Positions 27,065 to 37,603 are shown, numbered from the stretch's first letter. The stretch: DNA of 64,000 nt from Egicoccus halophilus (GCF_004300825.1 NZ_CP036250.1:3359001-3423000); one strand, 5' to 3'. A program made the numbers and translations. The notes: generated by a model not told the origin, from the sequence alone.

Positions 27065-28411
27065 CTACGGCCTCGTCTCCGTCTCGCCGGTGGCGATGTC
27101 GATCACGACGCGGGTCGGGTCCTCGAACAGCTGCACGCGGTACGGCCGCTGCCCGTCGACACCGATCCAGAAGTCGTGGTGCGCCTCGAAGATGAGGTCG
27201 TCGAGCACCTCGACCACGGCAGCGGTCGCCGACGGCTCGACCCGCTCGGGCCCCTCCCGTGGCTCCACCGGCGCGTCCATCGGGTACGCGACGTTGGTCA
27301 GCGACACGAACAGGGCCGCGTCACCCGCGAGCTCGACCGGCTGGCCCGAGGCGGACTGCTGCGGTTCGTCGTCGTAGGTGATCCGCCAGCCGGGCGCTCC
27401 GTCGCCCTCGATCTCGAAGGTCACCCGGTCGAAGCCGTCGTGCACCCCGACGCGGAGGTCGGTGACGACCAGCCGCGTCCCTTCGCGCTGCTCCGTCGAG
27501 GTCTCGGTCGTCCAGGCGTCACCGTCCGGATCGGCGTCGTCCTCGTGGCGGTCGCGGTCTGCGGTCGCCTCTGGCGGAACGCGCTGGAGCCACCCATAGA
27601 ACTCCTCGACGTCACCCTCGAGGCTGTAGACCGCATCATCGACCGTCGAGAACTGCGTGGACGTGGCGTCCAGGGAATCGAGCAGCAGCGTCGACCCGGT
27701 CGAGGAGGACGCGCCGGGGATCACGTCGCGCAGCTCCGCATCGAACGAGACGTGCGCCGATCCATCCTCGAGCGTGACCTCGTGCAGCATTCCGGCGGTC
27801 TCGTCGGAGAACAGACTGCGGTAGCCCTCCGACACCTCGTCCTCGGTCGGCCCGGCGAGGAGTTCCTCGATCGCGCCCGTCAACACGTCCGGTCCCTCGA
27901 CCTCACGAGGCACCGAGAAGACGGCCGGTTCCACGTCCCGGTCGTGGTTTGCGAAGTACACCTCGACGCTCGCCAGGTCCGCATCGTCGCCGTCCGCTGG
28001 CGGGTCCTCCGACGTGGCCCGGCTGGTGCCCTCCTCCGACGGGTCGCCATCGCCCGGCTCGTCGTCCACATCGTCGGCCTGCGGGCTTCCTTCGTCGGAG
28101 GGCTCGGGATCGGCGCTCTCGAGGCTCCCGTCGTCGTCGGTGGATCGACCGTCGTCGGCATCGGCGTCGGTGGCCGGCTGATCGCTCGATTCGTCGCCGC
28201 TCGATCCGTCGCCGTCGGCCGACCCGTTCGACTCGCTGGTGCCCGTCGAGGATCCCGCACCGTCCGGCTGGCCGTCCCCGGTCTCGCATCCGCCCAGAAC
28301 GAGCGCGGCCGCGGCCAGCACAGCGGTGGCCCGGCGGACATTGCGGGCAGCAGCGATGTCGGTTCCTTCCGACCCAGGCACGACGGCGGAGACGACGCTA
28401 TGGGGCCGCAT
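27065..28411 (-). CDS. Lipoprotein with GerMN and AMIN-like domains
   Basis: About 448 residues from ATG 28411 (GTG at 28381 is an alternative). Signal peptide RRATAVLAAAALVLGGC ends in a lipobox; a long Ser/Asp/Glu-rich linker of about 110 residues follows. Residues near 165-300 (ASVEVYFANHDRDVEPAVFSVPREV..VLTGAIEELLAGPTEDEVSEG) match the GerMN fold. The C-terminal part (LVVTDLRVGVHDGFDRVTFEIEG..YRVQLFEDPTRVVIDI) matches the AMIN-like domain of actinobacterial lipoproteins. The pair of domains is known from cell-surface lipoproteins of uncertain role. The acidic linker suggests an exposed, wall-spanning region. Confidence 0.78.
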   Translation of the reverse strand: MRPHSVVSAVVPGSEGTDIAAARNVRRATAVLAAAALVLGGCETGDGQPDGAGSSTGTSESNGSADGDGSSGDESSDQPATDADADDGRSTDDDGSLESADPEPSDEGSPQADDVDDEPGDGDPSEEGTSRATSEDPPADGDDADLASVEVYFANHDRDVEPAVFSVPREVEGPDVLTGAIEELLAGPTEDEVSEGYRSLFSDETAGMLHEVTLEDGSAHVSFDAELRDVIPGASSSTGSTLLLDSLDATSTQFSTVDDAVYSLEGDVEEFYGWLQRVPPEATADRDRHEDDADPDGDAWTTETSTEQREGTRLVVTDLRVGVHDGFDRVTFEIEGDGAPGWRITYDDEPQQSASGQPVELAGDAALFVSLTNVAYPMDAPVEPREGPERVEPSATAAVVEVLDDLIFEAHHDFWIGVDGQRPYRVQLFEDPTRVVIDIATGETETRP

Positions 28412-28559
28412 CGGTACGGGAGGCGCAGCCCGTAGGCAGTCGACCACCGTGCCGGGGACCACGGCCGTGCGCCCGTCGTCGCCAAGGCCGTGATGGTGTT
28501 CGGTGACGGCGACGCCAGAGCCGCACCCCACCACGACCTCGCCTGTCGCCGATCCGGTG

Positions 28560-29066
28560 TCAGTCCTCGATCACGTCGAGTCCCTGGGCGCGGAGCCGGG
28601 CGATGTGCTCGAGCATGCCCTGCACCGCGTCCGGCGGGTGGCGCTCCCAGTCGTGCACCTCGCCGAGGACGAGCATCGGGTGCCGCGTCCGGTAGGAACG
28701 CGTGACGTTGCCGGGGAACCGCTTGTTGGTGACGTTGGGGTCGTCCTCGAAGGGGCCGGTGGGTTCGACGACGTAGATGCGGCCCCGCCCACCGTCCCCG
28801 GAGAGCGCCGTGGCCAGTTCGGCTCCCCAGATGGCCGCTTCGAGCAGCCCCGCGAAGTAGACGTGGTTCGAGACCCGACCCTCGTGGTAGTTCGAGGGAT
28901 GGCCCGGGACGAGTTCGTCACCGACCTCGAAGATCCCCCTGGTCCCGTGGAAGAACGGCCCTTCGACGTGATCGCAGCGGTCGACCGTCACCGGGACGTA
29001 GGCCGCGCCGGTCGAGCTCTCGACGGACTCGGTGACGGACGTCGTGGGGCGCTGCCGTTCGCTCAT
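28560..29066 (-). CDS. arr: Rifamycin ADP-ribosyltransferase, Arr family
   Basis: 168 residues. The Arr signature is clear: FFHGTRGIFEVGDELVPG, SNHVYFAGLLEAAIWGAELA, GRIYVVEPTGPFEDDPNVTNKRFPGNVTRSYRTRHPMLVLGEV and the C-terminal VQGMLEHIARLRAQGLDVIED, nearly the Mycobacterium-type tail. The family inactivates rifampicin by transferring ADP-ribose from NAD to the C23 hydroxyl. An N-terminal extension of about 35 residues is longer than in short Arr proteins. It is divergent from a TetR gene. Rifampicin activity is inferred from family, not shown. Confidence 0.9.
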   Translation of the reverse strand: MSERQRPTTSVTESVESSTGAAYVPVTVDRCDHVEGPFFHGTRGIFEVGDELVPGHPSNYHEGRVSNHVYFAGLLEAAIWGAELATALSGDGGRGRIYVVEPTGPFEDDPNVTNKRFPGNVTRSYRTRHPMLVLGEVHDWERHPPDAVQGMLEHIARLRAQGLDVIED

Positions 29067-29096
29067 GTTGCCCTTCCCGGGCGACCCCCCATAGGT

Positions 29097-29120
29097 GGAG
29101 GAATATACTCCGTTTCATTC
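29097..29120. promoter_or_regulatory. Possible TetR operator between arr and tetR
   Basis: The 80-bp gap between the divergent genes contains GGAGGAATATACTCC (29097-29111, with GGAG/CTCC arms) overlapping GAAT...ATTC arms at 29101-29120. The AT-rich centre stands out from the GC-rich surroundings and could serve both promoters. Assignment rests on position and imperfect symmetry. Confidence 0.35.
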
Positions 29121-29146
29121 GTGACGGCGACGGAGGAGATGCGCCG

Positions 29147-29698
29147 ATGCGGGCCGACGCACGAAGGAACCGGCGACGACTCCTCGACGGTGCCGTCGAG
29201 CTCATACTCGAGCTCGGTGGCGAGCCGTCCAGAGATGCGATCGCCCAGCGGGCCGAGGTCGGCATCGGCACGCTCTACCGGCACTTCCCGGATCAGCAGG
29301 CGCTGCTGCGTGCCGTGGTCCTCGACGTGCTCGACCGCACGGTCCACCTCGGCGAGACCGCACTCGCCGAGTCGAAGGACGGTCGCGAAGCCCTCCGCCG
29401 CTACCTGCACGGCGCCATCGACACCGGCCTCGGCGTCGTGAACGTCATCTATCCGATGCTCGACGGCACGGACTGGCCCGAACAGCGCTCAGCCGCTGCC
29501 GAGGCGCTCGAGCGACTGACCGAAGCGGCCCGGCGCGACGGAGCGATCGGACGGGAGGTCGGCGCCGGCGACATCGCCATCGCCTCCATCCGGTTCTGCC
29601 GGCCGTTGGCACTCGGTCTCGACCCTGCCGAGGAACGAGCGATCGCCCACCGGCACCTCGACACCTACCTCGACGGGCTCGCCGTCGACGCTGCCTGA
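29147..29698 (+). CDS. TetR/AcrR family transcriptional regulator
   Basis: 183 residues from ATG 29147 with GGAGGAG about 8 bp upstream. The N-terminal helix-turn-helix is canonical: RRLLDGAVELILELGGEPSRDAIAQRAEVGIGTLYRHFPDQQALLRAVV. The C-terminal ligand domain is helical and not diagnostic, though the SBP_TetR-like C-terminal layout common in actinobacteria fits. It probably controls arr and itself through the shared 80-bp region. The inducer is unknown. Confidence 0.9.
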   Translation: MRADARRNRRRLLDGAVELILELGGEPSRDAIAQRAEVGIGTLYRHFPDQQALLRAVVLDVLDRTVHLGETALAESKDGREALRRYLHGAIDTGLGVVNVIYPMLDGTDWPEQRSAAAEALERLTEAARRDGAIGREVGAGDIAIASIRFCRPLALGLDPAEERAIAHRHLDTYLDGLAVDAA

Positions 29699-29808
29699 CC
29701 GGGAACGGCAACGGGGCTCGAGGTGGCCGCACCACAGCCGCGACTTCGAGCGCTGGCGCGCTGACCCGAGCCCGCGCACCGCCGGCGAGGTCACACCGAG
29801 GCCCCGTG

Positions 29809-30246
29809 TCAGGCTCCCGCACCGAAGTCGGGGATCGTGATGGAACCGTCGTCGTCGAGAGCGAACCCGGGGTTGTACGCGATCTCCCAGACGTGGCCGT
29901 CGAGGTCGGCGAAGCAGCCCGCGTACCCACCGTAGAACGTCTCGGCCGGATGCCGGGTGATCGTGGCTCCCGCGTCCGCGGCGGCGGTGACGACGGCATC
30001 GACCTCCGCTGGTGAACGAACGTTGTGCGCGAGCGCGATGCCGCCGAAGCCATCGGCTCCGGTGTCCTCGACACCCGAGTCCGCGGCGAGCTTGTCGCGA
30101 CCCCACAGGACGAGGCCGATGGCGCCCGCCTGGAAGAAGACGGTCTCCTCGACCTCCTGGCCGCGCCATCCCAGCTGCTCGTAGAAGTGGCGTGCGCGGC
30201 CGAGGTCAGCGACACCGAGCGTCACGAGGCTCAACCGTTGTTCCAT
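29809..30246 (-). CDS. VOC superfamily (glyoxalase/bleomycin-resistance fold) protein
   Basis: 145 residues from ATG 30246 with AGGAG about 8 bp upstream. Two beta-alpha-beta-beta-beta modules are visible: [25 protein letters not shown] and [59 protein letters not shown], the standard glyoxalase I-like pattern. Members bind metal and perform isomerisation, dioxygenation or drug binding. The exact function is unknown. The frame remains open upstream through the 9-bp repeats, but the ribosome-binding site argues for the start given here. Confidence 0.85.
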   Translation of the reverse strand: MEQRLSLVTLGVADLGRARHFYEQLGWRGQEVEETVFFQAGAIGLVLWGRDKLAADSGVEDTGADGFGGIALAHNVRSPAEVDAVVTAAADAGATITRHPAETFYGGYAGCFADLDGHVWEIAYNPGFALDDDGSITIPDFGAGA

Positions 30247-30310
30247 CGCGGGGCTCCTGGTGGGTGCCGGACCGAACCTAGGGTTCCGCATCGACTGCGG
30301 AGCGGCCCAC

Positions 30311-30489
30311 TGCACTGGCTGCACTGGCTGCACTGGCTGCACTGGCTGCACTGGCTGCACTGGCTGCACTGGCTGCACTGGCTGCACTGGCTGCACTGGC
30401 TGCACTGGCTGCACTGGCTGCACTGGCTGCACTGGCTGCACTGGCTGCACTGGCTGCACTGGCTGCACTGGCTGCACTGGCTGCACTGG
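30311..30489. repeat. Tandem array of about 20 copies of a 9-bp unit (TGCACTGGC)
   Basis: TGCACTGGC repeats without interruption from 30311 to 30489, the last copy ending in TGCACTGGG. It lies between the divergent VOC gene and the first RHS gene, about 250 bp from the RHS start. All frames are open through it: the minus strand would read Val-Gln-Pro repeats and the plus strand Leu-His-Trp or Gly-Cys-Thr repeats. No expressed protein clearly uses it. Perfect identity of copies implies recent expansion or gene conversion, so the copy number may vary between strains. Confidence 0.9.
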
Positions 30490-30497
30490 GAGACCTT

Positions 30498-30534
30498 CTA
30501 CAACTGTTGCAGAATCCACGAACCAAGCTTCGTG
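30498..30534. promoter_or_regulatory. Two inverted repeats upstream of the first RHS gene
   Basis: CTACAACTGTTGCAG (30498-30512) is a palindrome with one mismatch. CACGAA-CCAAGC-TTCGTG (30517-30534) is a perfect 6-bp stem. They are directly after the 9-bp repeat array and about 200 bp before the RHS start, in a stretch of lower GC. They may be regulator sites for the RHS gene. The rest of 30535-30735 shows no gene. Confidence 0.35.
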
Positions 30535-30735
30535 CGTCTGGTGCTCGCGCGCGCAACCCACCTGAAATTTCGCTGTTTGGCAGCTGAGAGGTAACTGAAG
30601 GCGGCCAGTGGCCATTTGGGCAGTGACCGTGGCCGGCTCGTGGTGCGGGGTGGCGCGTGAGGACCTTCGCAGGTGTGTGAGCATTCGCTTCGGTATGTGG
30701 CCGGGGTGGCCGCGTCGGGGGTTGAGGGGTTTCAG

Positions 30736-33700
30736 GTGCTGGTCGTGCGCGTTCGTGGTCCGCTGGTGGTGCTGCTGATCTGGGCGTTGGTGGCGGCGGT
30801 GGCGCCGGTGGCGGCGGTGGCGCAGCCGGTGGATGCCGAGATGGAGGTCTCGGAGTCGGTGGCGGCGGAGCCGGAGTCGCCGGTGGCCTCGGGCGCGGTG
30901 GTGCCGGTGCGTGAAGATGCATTGGCGGCGTCGCTGTCGGCGGTGGGTTCGGGGCAGCGGGTGCTGGTGGAGTCGGCGACGTCGGAGACTTCGCAGACGT
31001 TTGCGAATCCTGATGGCACGTTCACCGATGAGGTGCATTTCGGTCCGCAGCGGGTGTTCGATGTGGAGGCCGGCGATGCGGGGGCCTGGCGGGAGATCGA
31101 CACGCGCTTGCAGCGCTCCGAGGGGGCGGTGGTTCCTCGGGTGACTGCGGCGGAGGTGTCGTTCTCGGCCGGGGGTGTTGGCCCGATGGTGGAGTTGGGT
31201 GACGGCGAGGGGCAGGGGGTGACGTTCGACTGGTCCGGTCTGTCGTTGCCCTCACCGGAGTTGGACGGCAACGTGGCTCGTTACCGTCAGGTCCAGCCGG
31301 GGCTCGATCTAGAACTCGAGGCGTTGCCGGCGGGGTACGCCAAGCGGCTCGTGCTGCACGAGCGTCCCGCAGCACCGGTGACGTGGAGGTTCGAGGTTTC
31401 GGCTGAGCGCCTGGAGGTTGTCGAGCCGGCTGAGGGCGGGCTGGAGCTGGTCGATGCCGATGACGAGGCGGTCATCGTGGTCGATGGGCTGTACATGTGG
31501 GGAGCTGAGCGCAACGAACAGGCAGACGAGCCGGCTCGGGTAGCGGAGGTCGAGCATCGGTTGGTACGGCGGGGTGGCCGCACGGTGTTGGAAATCACGC
31601 CCGACTTCGGGTTCCTGTCGGATCCGCAGGTGCAGTTGCCGATCACGATCGATCCGACTGCGTCGTTGGCGATCGCGCAAGACACCTTCGTGCAGTCGAA
31701 CCTGGCGAGCACGCCGCAGGCCTCGGCGACCGAGCTGCGGGTGGGGACCTATGACGGCGGGACGTCGCGAGCGCGTACGTTGATCCAGTTCGATCCTGCG
31801 CCGCTGGCCGGCAAGGACGTCGAGTCGGCTTCGCTTCAGCTGTACAACTTCCACTCGTGGTCGTGCACGGCACGGCAGGTCAACGTCCGGCGGTTGTCGG
31901 CGCCGTTCAATAGTTCGACGACCTGGTCGAATCAGCCGGCCTCGCCCTCGACGGTGTATGCGTCGGCGTCGTTCGCTCGCGGCCACTCGAGTGCGTGTGC
32001 GGCCGGGTGGGCGTCGTTCGACGTGACCGATCGTGTCCGCCAGTGGGTGAACGGCGAGACGAACAACGGGCTGATGCTGCTCGCCGCGGACGAGACGGAC
32101 AACGCGGGCTGGAAGAAGTTCTATTCGTCTGAGCACGCGACCGGTTCGCAGCGGCCGAAGTTGACGGTCACCTACAACACGTACCCGAATCTGGTCGCGG
32201 GCCGGGCGTCGGACGACAGCCAGTTCTCGACCGGCACGGTCGCCTATGTCCCGACGTTGACGCCGATGCTGCGCGGGACGTTCTGTGATGGTGACGCCGG
32301 CACGTCGGGCCGGGTGGTGTTCGAGGTGTTCGACGCCACGAAGTCGACGCGTGTGGCCACGGTCAACGGCAACAGCGGCGTGAGTTGCCATTCATCGACC
32401 GGCCGGGTGCCTGCCGGTGTGCTGTCCGACGGGCAGAGCTACTACTGGCGTGCCCGAGGGTTCGACGGCAAGCTGTACTCGCGGGAGTACTCGTCGTGGA
32501 TCCATCTGGTTCCGGACGTGACCCGTCCGATAACACCGAGGATCTCCTCGACGACCCATGAGGTGGCAACGGAGTCGGACGTGACCTCGGTGGCGTTCGA
32601 CTGGACGGTCTCGACCGATGGGAACAACGGTTCGGGGGTAGCTGGCTACGCGGTCGAGTTCGATCAGGATCGTTGGACCACGCCGAGCGGCCCGCTGCAG
32701 ACAGCCACGAGCTTCGCCAAGGCGAACGTCGAGGGCGGGATCTGGTGGTTGCATGTGCGGGCGCGTGACCGGGTCGGCAACTGGAGCACGATCCGCCGGT
32801 TCCAGGTCAACATCTCGGCTGGCAGCCTGGTCGCCCCCGAGACGGGCGACCGGACCCAGCGGCGCATGGTGTTGCAGGCGATGGGGCCGGTGCGGTTGAG
32901 CACGGCCACGTTCCAGTGGCGACGTAGCGACAGCGACGCGTGGACGACGGTCCCCGCCGCCAGGTTGGCGTTGGCCAGCTCGCCCTCGGTGCCGCTGACC
33001 TCGTCGGTTCAGCCGTTGAGCGAACAGATGGCGGGCGAGGCAGCAGGCCGGTATCGAACGTCGCGCGAGCTGGTGTGGGATCTGGCCGCCACGGTGGGGA
33101 GCGTGGACGGGCCGGTGCAGGTCCGGGCGCTGTTTGACGACGGGTCGGCCTCGAAGGTCGCCAAGGTCACGTTGGACCAGCTGGGTGCGGGCAAGGACTA
33201 TGGCACGGTGCCGCTCGGGCCGGGCCAGGCGAACCTGCTGACCGGGAACTTCTCGATGACCGACGCGGACGTGTCGGTCACCGGGACCACGACCGATCTG
33301 ACCGTGACCCGCAGCTACAACAGCCGTGCAGACCTGACGCAGATCGATCCGCTGTTCGGTGCGGGTTGGACCTCCGGCGTGCCGGTACTCGACGCCGGAG
33401 CCGGCTTCCGGCTGCTCGAGACGCCGGAGCATGCCTCGGCGAGCACGCCGGCGCCGTTCGTGGTCGTCGAGGACGTCGAAGGGGCGGAGTTCTGGTTCGA
33501 CACGCCCGAAGCCCACGATGGTGGGCACCGCTACCAGGCGGTCGAAGCCGGGTTCGAGGACCTGACGTTGACCCATCGGGGATCGCAGTATGTGTTGAGC
33601 GATCTGGACGGCATGCAGGTCACGTTCCGGTCCCACGAGGCCGAATCGTTCGTGCCGGAGGTGGTCAAGCACACCCCGGACGCGGCCGCGACCAGCATCA

Positions 33701-36700
33701 CCTACAGCAGGATCGGGGGCATGCTGCGCCCCACGACGTTGCGTGCTCCCGGCCCTGCCGGAGCAGCCTGTGGACAGCCCGGACCGGGCTGTCGGGCGCT
33801 GCATCTGGTGTATGACCCGCCCAACGCTTCGACATCGCGGTTGCAGTCCGTGCAGCTCGAAACGTGGGATGCGGCCAACACCCGGGCGGTGCGTGACGTG
33901 CTGGTGTCCTACGAGTATGACGCGGCCCGTCGGCTGGTCGGTGTGGTCGATCCGCGGACGGGTACGACCCGGTCGACTCAGCTTGCGACCACGTTCGGTT
34001 ATGCCGGGAGCACGGCACGGCTGACCACGCTCACCCCGCCTGGGGTCGAGCCGTGGACGTTGGTGTATGCCGCGTCCTCGGGCCCTGAGGCGGGCCGGTT
34101 GCAGGCGGTCGAGCGTGCCGAGCCGGGATCCGGGGTCAACCGGTGGACGTTGGTGTACGACGTGCCCCGTACCGGGTCGGGTGCGCCGCATCCGATGGGT
34201 GACACCGAGCTGGACCGGTGGGGACAGGCTGGCCGGAACCTGCCCACGGACGTCACGGCCGTGTTCCCGCCCGAACAGGTTCCGTCCTCGACCTCGGCCG
34301 CGTCGTTGACCGCGGCCGGCTATGCCCGGGCCGAGGTGCACTATCTCGACCGCAACGGCCGTAGCGTGAACGTCGCCTCGCCTGGCGGGCGGATCTCGGT
34401 CACCGAACATGACGTGTACGGCAACGTGGTCCGTGAGCTCACCCCGGCGAACCGGGCGCAGGCGTTGACCGAGCCGGACACGCAGGCAGCAGCCGGGCTG
34501 TTGGCCACGGTCCGGCTGTTCGATGCTTCGGGTCTGCGGCTGGAGCGCGAGCTCGGACCGCAACATCAGGTGCAACTGTCCAATGGTGAACTGCAGCTGG
34601 CCCGTCGCCACACCCGCCACCACTATCCGCAGATCCCGACGGCGGATGGCTCGGACACCGAGACCGCGACGTTGCCGACCTCGAGCTGGGTCGGTGCGCT
34701 CCTGACCAGCGGCCAGGTGGTCGACGAACAGTTGACCCAGACCGAGTACGACTGGAAGTTGCGGCTGGCGACCCGCCAGACCCTCGATCCGGACGGGCTG
34801 GGGCTGGTCACGGTGACCCGCTACGACGATGAGGGACGCGAGATCGAGCGGCGGCAGCCGTCCGAGGCCGATGGTGGTGGTCCTGGCACGCTGCGTACGG
34901 TGCGCTACACCGCGCCGGCGAACCCGACCTATCCGCAGTGTGGCGGCCGGCCGGACTGGCACGGGCAGGTGTGTCTGATCACCCCGGCAGCGCAGCCGGC
35001 CATGGCGTCCGGACTGCCAGGGCTGGCGACCATCCACACGGCCGGCTACAACCGGCTGTTGCAGCCCACCCAGGTCGCGGAGAGTGTTCCTCGCGCGGGT
35101 GGCGGCACGACCGTGCGGACCACGACGACCAGCTACGACACGGCCGGCCGGGTCACCCGCGTTGCGGTGACGGCCGGTGCTGGCAGCACGATCGGTACCG
35201 CGGTCGCCGAAACCACCACCGTCTACGACCCCGCGACCGGGGCGGTCTCCGAGACCCGTTCGGATGGCCGCACGCTCGTGCGCAGCTACGACCGGCTCGG
35301 ACGGCTCACCAGCTACACCGACAGTGTCGGCACACACGGCCAGACCCGCTACGACCGGTTCGGACGTGTCGCCTCGGTCGGTGATGGTCTTGGCACCCGC
35401 AGCTTCACCTACGACGACACGACCGGCTACACCACCGCAGTCACCGATTCGCAGGTGGGCAGCTTCACCGCGTCGGTCTCCGACTACGACGGTGACGGGA
35501 CGTTGCGTCGCTGGACCACCCCGGCAGGCTGGCGGCACCAGACCACCCTCGACCCGGCCGGGAACCCGGTCGGACAGCAGATCACCCAGACCCGTAACTG
35601 CGGTCCGGGCGGCTGTCTGTCGTTCGACGAGCACGTCACGGTCGACATCCACGGCCGGTGGGTAGCCCACGTGCGTGCCGGAATGGCCCGCAGCTACCGC
35701 TACGACGGCGCCGGACGTCTGATCACCGCGACCGATGCCGGCGCGGCCTGCCAGATCCGCGAGTACGCCTTCGACGGCGCGGCCGGTGCCAACGCCAACC
35801 GCTCGTCGAAAGCCGTGACCCGTGCCGGCGCCGACGGCAACTGTGATCTCGACACCCGGACCACCACCGACTACGCCTACGACCAGGCCGACCGGCTGCT
35901 GTCAGGCACCGTCTACGACGGGCTCGGCCGCACCACCCGGGTTCCTGCCGGACTGCTCGAGGGCCACGGACAACTCGACGCGACCTACTACGCCAACGAT
36001 CTGGTGCACTCCCTGACCCAAAACGGCCAGCGTCGGACCTACACGCTCGACCCCGCGATGCGGTTCGCGTCCGAAACCCGCCAGGACGGCACCACCGACC
36101 GGTGGCGCTACGCCGACGACACCGACGCACCCGCCTGGATCGACCACCCCGGCCTCGGCTGGACCCGACACGTCACCGGTATCACCGGCGACCTGGCCGC
36201 GACCATCACCTCCCCCGATGGCGCGACCACGACCATCACCGAACAGCTCACCGACCTGTTCGGCTCCGTCATCGCCAACGTGGGCAACGACCCACAAGCA
36301 GCAATCCCCGGCACCACCGTGCTCGCCACCAGCATCACCGACGAATACGGCGCACCACTCGACACCACCACCATCACCGGCCGCTACCACTGGCTCGGCG
36401 GTAAGCAACGCGCCGCCGTACTCGCCTCCGGCGCGATCCTCATGGGCGTACGCGCCTACCTCCCCCAACTCGGCCGATTCCTCCAGATCGACCCCGTCAT
36501 CGGCGGCTCCGCCTCCGCCTACGACTACTGCTACGCCGACCCCATCAACTGCACCGACCTCGACGGAAAACGCGCACGCTGGAGCCGACTGGTCGGACGC
36601 TGGTACCGCGGTATCCGCCGGACGGGCCATGTGGTCCGCGCCGCTCGGAACACACCGTTCACTGCCGGCGCATACCTCTGGGGGCGCGCGTGGGGAGGCA

Positions 36701-36969
36701 CCTGCACCCGCCAGCGAGGACTCATGATCACATGCACGGGCATGCGTGGAGGTCACGCTCGAGGCGGAACCCAAGTAGGAAACGTCTTTCTGACGAGAGA
36801 CCGGAGTGTTAGTCCATCGCTACTGCGGCATGAATCGAGGCACGCCACACAATGGGCAGTCATGGGCTTTGCGTTCCCGCTTGCCTACCTGGCGGGGGGC
36901 ACCAACCCGTGCCGGAATTGGGCAGAACGGCAAGCCGGCCTCAAAGCCGGGAATTATGACTGGTGCTGA
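30736..36969 (+). CDS. Secreted RHS/YD-repeat protein with DNRLRE domain and C-terminal zincin-like toxin domain
   Basis: 2,077 residues from GTG 30736, chosen because GAGGGG precedes it and a signal peptide follows ([25 protein letters not shown]); GTG 30673 is an alternative. Residues about 310-480 are a DNRLRE domain ([41 protein letters not shown]). YD repeats follow ([20 protein letters not shown]), then the RHS core end ([33 protein letters not shown], about 1910-1945). The last 130 residues are unlike the core, AT-richer, and contain [12 protein letters not shown] (HExxH, His near 2032) and NWAERQAG, a possible third zinc ligand. The build is that of a polymorphic toxin: an exported shell with a variable C-terminal metallopeptidase-like domain. 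A lipoprotein gene follows at once. Confidence 0.88.
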   Translation: MLVVRVRGPLVVLLIWALVAAVAPVAAVAQPVDAEMEVSESVAAEPESPVASGAVVPVREDALAASLSAVGSGQRVLVESATSETSQTFANPDGTFTDEVHFGPQRVFDVEAGDAGAWREIDTRLQRSEGAVVPRVTAAEVSFSAGGVGPMVELGDGEGQGVTFDWSGLSLPSPELDGNVARYRQVQPGLDLELEALPAGYAKRLVLHERPAAPVTWRFEVSAERLEVVEPAEGGLELVDADDEAVIVVDGLYMWGAERNEQADEPARVAEVEHRLVRRGGRTVLEITPDFGFLSDPQVQLPITIDPTASLAIAQDTFVQSNLASTPQASATELRVGTYDGGTSRARTLIQFDPAPLAGKDVESASLQLYNFHSWSCTARQVNVRRLSAPFNSSTTWSNQPASPSTVYASASFARGHSSACAAGWASFDVTDRVRQWVNGETNNGLMLLAADETDNAGWKKFYSSEHATGSQRPKLTVTYNTYPNLVAGRASDDSQFSTGTVAYVPTLTPMLRGTFCDGDAGTSGRVVFEVFDATKSTRVATVNGNSGVSCHSSTGRVPAGVLSDGQSYYWRARGFDGKLYSREYSSWIHLVPDVTRPITPRISSTTHEVATESDVTSVAFDWTVSTDGNNGSGVAGYAVEFDQDRWTTPSGPLQTATSFAKANVEGGIWWLHVRARDRVGNWSTIRRFQVNISAGSLVAPETGDRTQRRMVLQAMGPVRLSTATFQWRRSDSDAWTTVPAARLALASSPSVPLTSSVQPLSEQMAGEAAGRYRTSRELVWDLAATVGSVDGPVQVRALFDDGSASKVAKVTLDQLGAGKDYGTVPLGPGQANLLTGNFSMTDADVSVTGTTTDLTVTRSYNSRADLTQIDPLFGAGWTSGVPVLDAGAGFRLLETPEHASASTPAPFVVVEDVEGAEFWFDTPEAHDGGHRYQAVEAGFEDLTLTHRGSQYVLSDLDGMQVTFRSHEAESFVPEVVKHTPDAAATSITYSRIGGMLRPTTLRAPGPAGAACGQPGPGCRALHLVYDPPNASTSRLQSVQLETWDAANTRAVRDVLVSYEYDAARRLVGVVDPRTGTTRSTQLATTFGYAGSTARLTTLTPPGVEPWTLVYAASSGPEAGRLQAVERAEPGSGVNRWTLVYDVPRTGSGAPHPMGDTELDRWGQAGRNLPTDVTAVFPPEQVPSSTSAASLTAAGYARAEVHYLDRNGRSVNVASPGGRISVTEHDVYGNVVRELTPANRAQALTEPDTQAAAGLLATVRLFDASGLRLERELGPQHQVQLSNGELQLARRHTRHHYPQIPTADGSDTETATLPTSSWVGALLTSGQVVDEQLTQTEYDWKLRLATRQTLDPDGLGLVTVTRYDDEGREIERRQPSEADGGGPGTLRTVRYTAPANPTYPQCGGRPDWHGQVCLITPAAQPAMASGLPGLATIHTAGYNRLLQPTQVAESVPRAGGGTTVRTTTTSYDTAGRVTRVAVTAGAGSTIGTAVAETTTVYDPATGAVSETRSDGRTLVRSYDRLGRLTSYTDSVGTHGQTRYDRFGRVASVGDGLGTRSFTYDDTTGYTTAVTDSQVGSFTASVSDYDGDGTLRRWTTPAGWRHQTTLDPAGNPVGQQITQTRNCGPGGCLSFDEHVTVDIHGRWVAHVRAGMARSYRYDGAGRLITATDAGAACQIREYAFDGAAGANANRSSKAVTRAGADGNCDLDTRTTTDYAYDQADRLLSGTVYDGLGRTTRVPAGLLEGHGQLDATYYANDLVHSLTQNGQRRTYTLDPAMRFASETRQDGTTDRWRYADDTDAPAWIDHPGLGWTRHVTGITGDLAATITSPDGATTTITEQLTDLFGSVIANVGNDPQAAIPGTTVLATSITDEYGAPLDTTTITGRYHWLGGKQRAAVLASGAILMGVRAYLPQLGRFLQIDPVIGGSASAYDYCYADPINCTDLDGKRARWSRLVGRWYRGIRRTGHVVRAARNTPFTAGAYLWGRAWGGTCTRQRGLMITCTGMRGGHARGGTQVGNVFLTRDRSVSPSLLRHESRHATQWAVMGFAFPLAYLAGGTNPCRNWAERQAGLKAGNYDWC

Positions 36970-36977
36970 CGGTGAAA

Positions 36978-37487
36978 ATGTGGTTTCTAATCGTCGTTTC
37001 CATCATCCTGGCGGGTTGTCTTCCTAGCGAACCTGTTCCGTCAATTGGCATTTCTATCACCACGTCTGAACGGAATCCTCGCGATCTCGTTATACGTTAC
37101 GCCCTGTGCCAAGGGGATGCGGTAACTGACATAATAATGGAAACATGGACTGGCAATGTAGATGATTACGGAACCGACGTCCATCTTCATGCGACGGGCA
37201 TATACCCCGACAGACCGGCGGACGATTTGCCGGATCAAACCGTGGCTATCTCATTGAGTGATCCGCCGAACAGTATCGATGTTCACGTCGATGATAAGTT
37301 CACCGTTCGCGACGACGCGGACTATTCGCTGACCGTCCGAACTACGAGAATAGAAACTGGCATCCTATTCAACTGGGATGACTTGCGTACAGATGAGATC
37401 TATACATTTGATGGCTACTTCTCACCCGAAGAGTTCGAAGACCACTTCGATTGCCGACGTCGAAGGAATCTAAGTAGCGGGACATAA
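36978..37487 (+). CDS. AT-rich lipoprotein, candidate immunity protein for the first RHS toxin
   Basis: About 169 residues from ATG 36978 (GTG 36963 and 36972 are alternatives overlapping or abutting the RHS stop). A short signal peptide ends in the lipobox IILAGC. The mature part is acidic and beta-rich (DLVIRYALCQGDAVTDIIMETWTG, TVRDDADYSLTVRTTRIET) with no known motif. Base composition is visibly lower in GC than the chromosome, as for the toxin C-terminus. The 8-bp distance to the RHS stop suggests cotranslation. Immunity is inferred from position and surface location; an exported inhibitor would meet the toxin outside the membrane. Confidence 0.65.
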   Translation: MWFLIVVSIILAGCLPSEPVPSIGISITTSERNPRDLVIRYALCQGDAVTDIIMETWTGNVDDYGTDVHLHATGIYPDRPADDLPDQTVAISLSDPPNSIDVHVDDKFTVRDDADYSLTVRTTRIETGILFNWDDLRTDEIYTFDGYFSPEEFEDHFDCRRRRNLSSGT

Positions 37488-37603
37488 CAGGCAGAACGGC
37501 AGCCGTTCACAACACCTCGCCAACGACCTCGTGCACCCCCTGCCAAAAACGGCCAGCGTCGGACCTACACGCTCGACCCCCTATGCGGTTCACGTCCGAA
37601 ACC
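37488..37603 (+). pseudogene. Left part of an orphan RHS gene fragment
   Basis: From about 37500 to 37603 the sequence is a degraded copy of the first RHS gene near 35990-36080 (CCAGCGTCGGACCTACACGC, then CTCGACCCC and GCGGTTC are shared), with small indels that break the frame. It continues at 39006 beyond the ISL3-type element. It is the remnant of another RHS core, without a C-terminal toxin domain. Confidence 0.75.
37596..37603. repeat. Target-site duplication of the ISL3-type element, left copy
   Basis: CCGAAACC directly abuts the left terminal inverted repeat; the identical 8 bp follows the right end at 39006-39013. Eight-bp duplications are typical of the ISL3 family. Confidence 0.85.

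Noticed and set aside
28560-29066. PARP-like ADP-ribosylating toxin instead of Arr
   Set aside because: The sequence matches the Arr pattern over its full length including the C-terminus, and lacks a neighbouring immunity gene.
30311-30489. CRISPR array
   Set aside because: A 9-bp head-to-tail repeat without spacers and no cas genes; a simple tandem array.
30247-31038. N-terminal extension of the VOC protein through the Val-Gln-Pro repeats
   Set aside because: A good AGGAG site precedes ATG 30246 and the VOC fold starts there. Upstream sequence is antisense to the RHS gene and repeats.
32392-35670. 1,092-codon minus-strand open frame
   Set aside because: Antisense to the first RHS gene, with no domain pattern; a GC-driven shadow.
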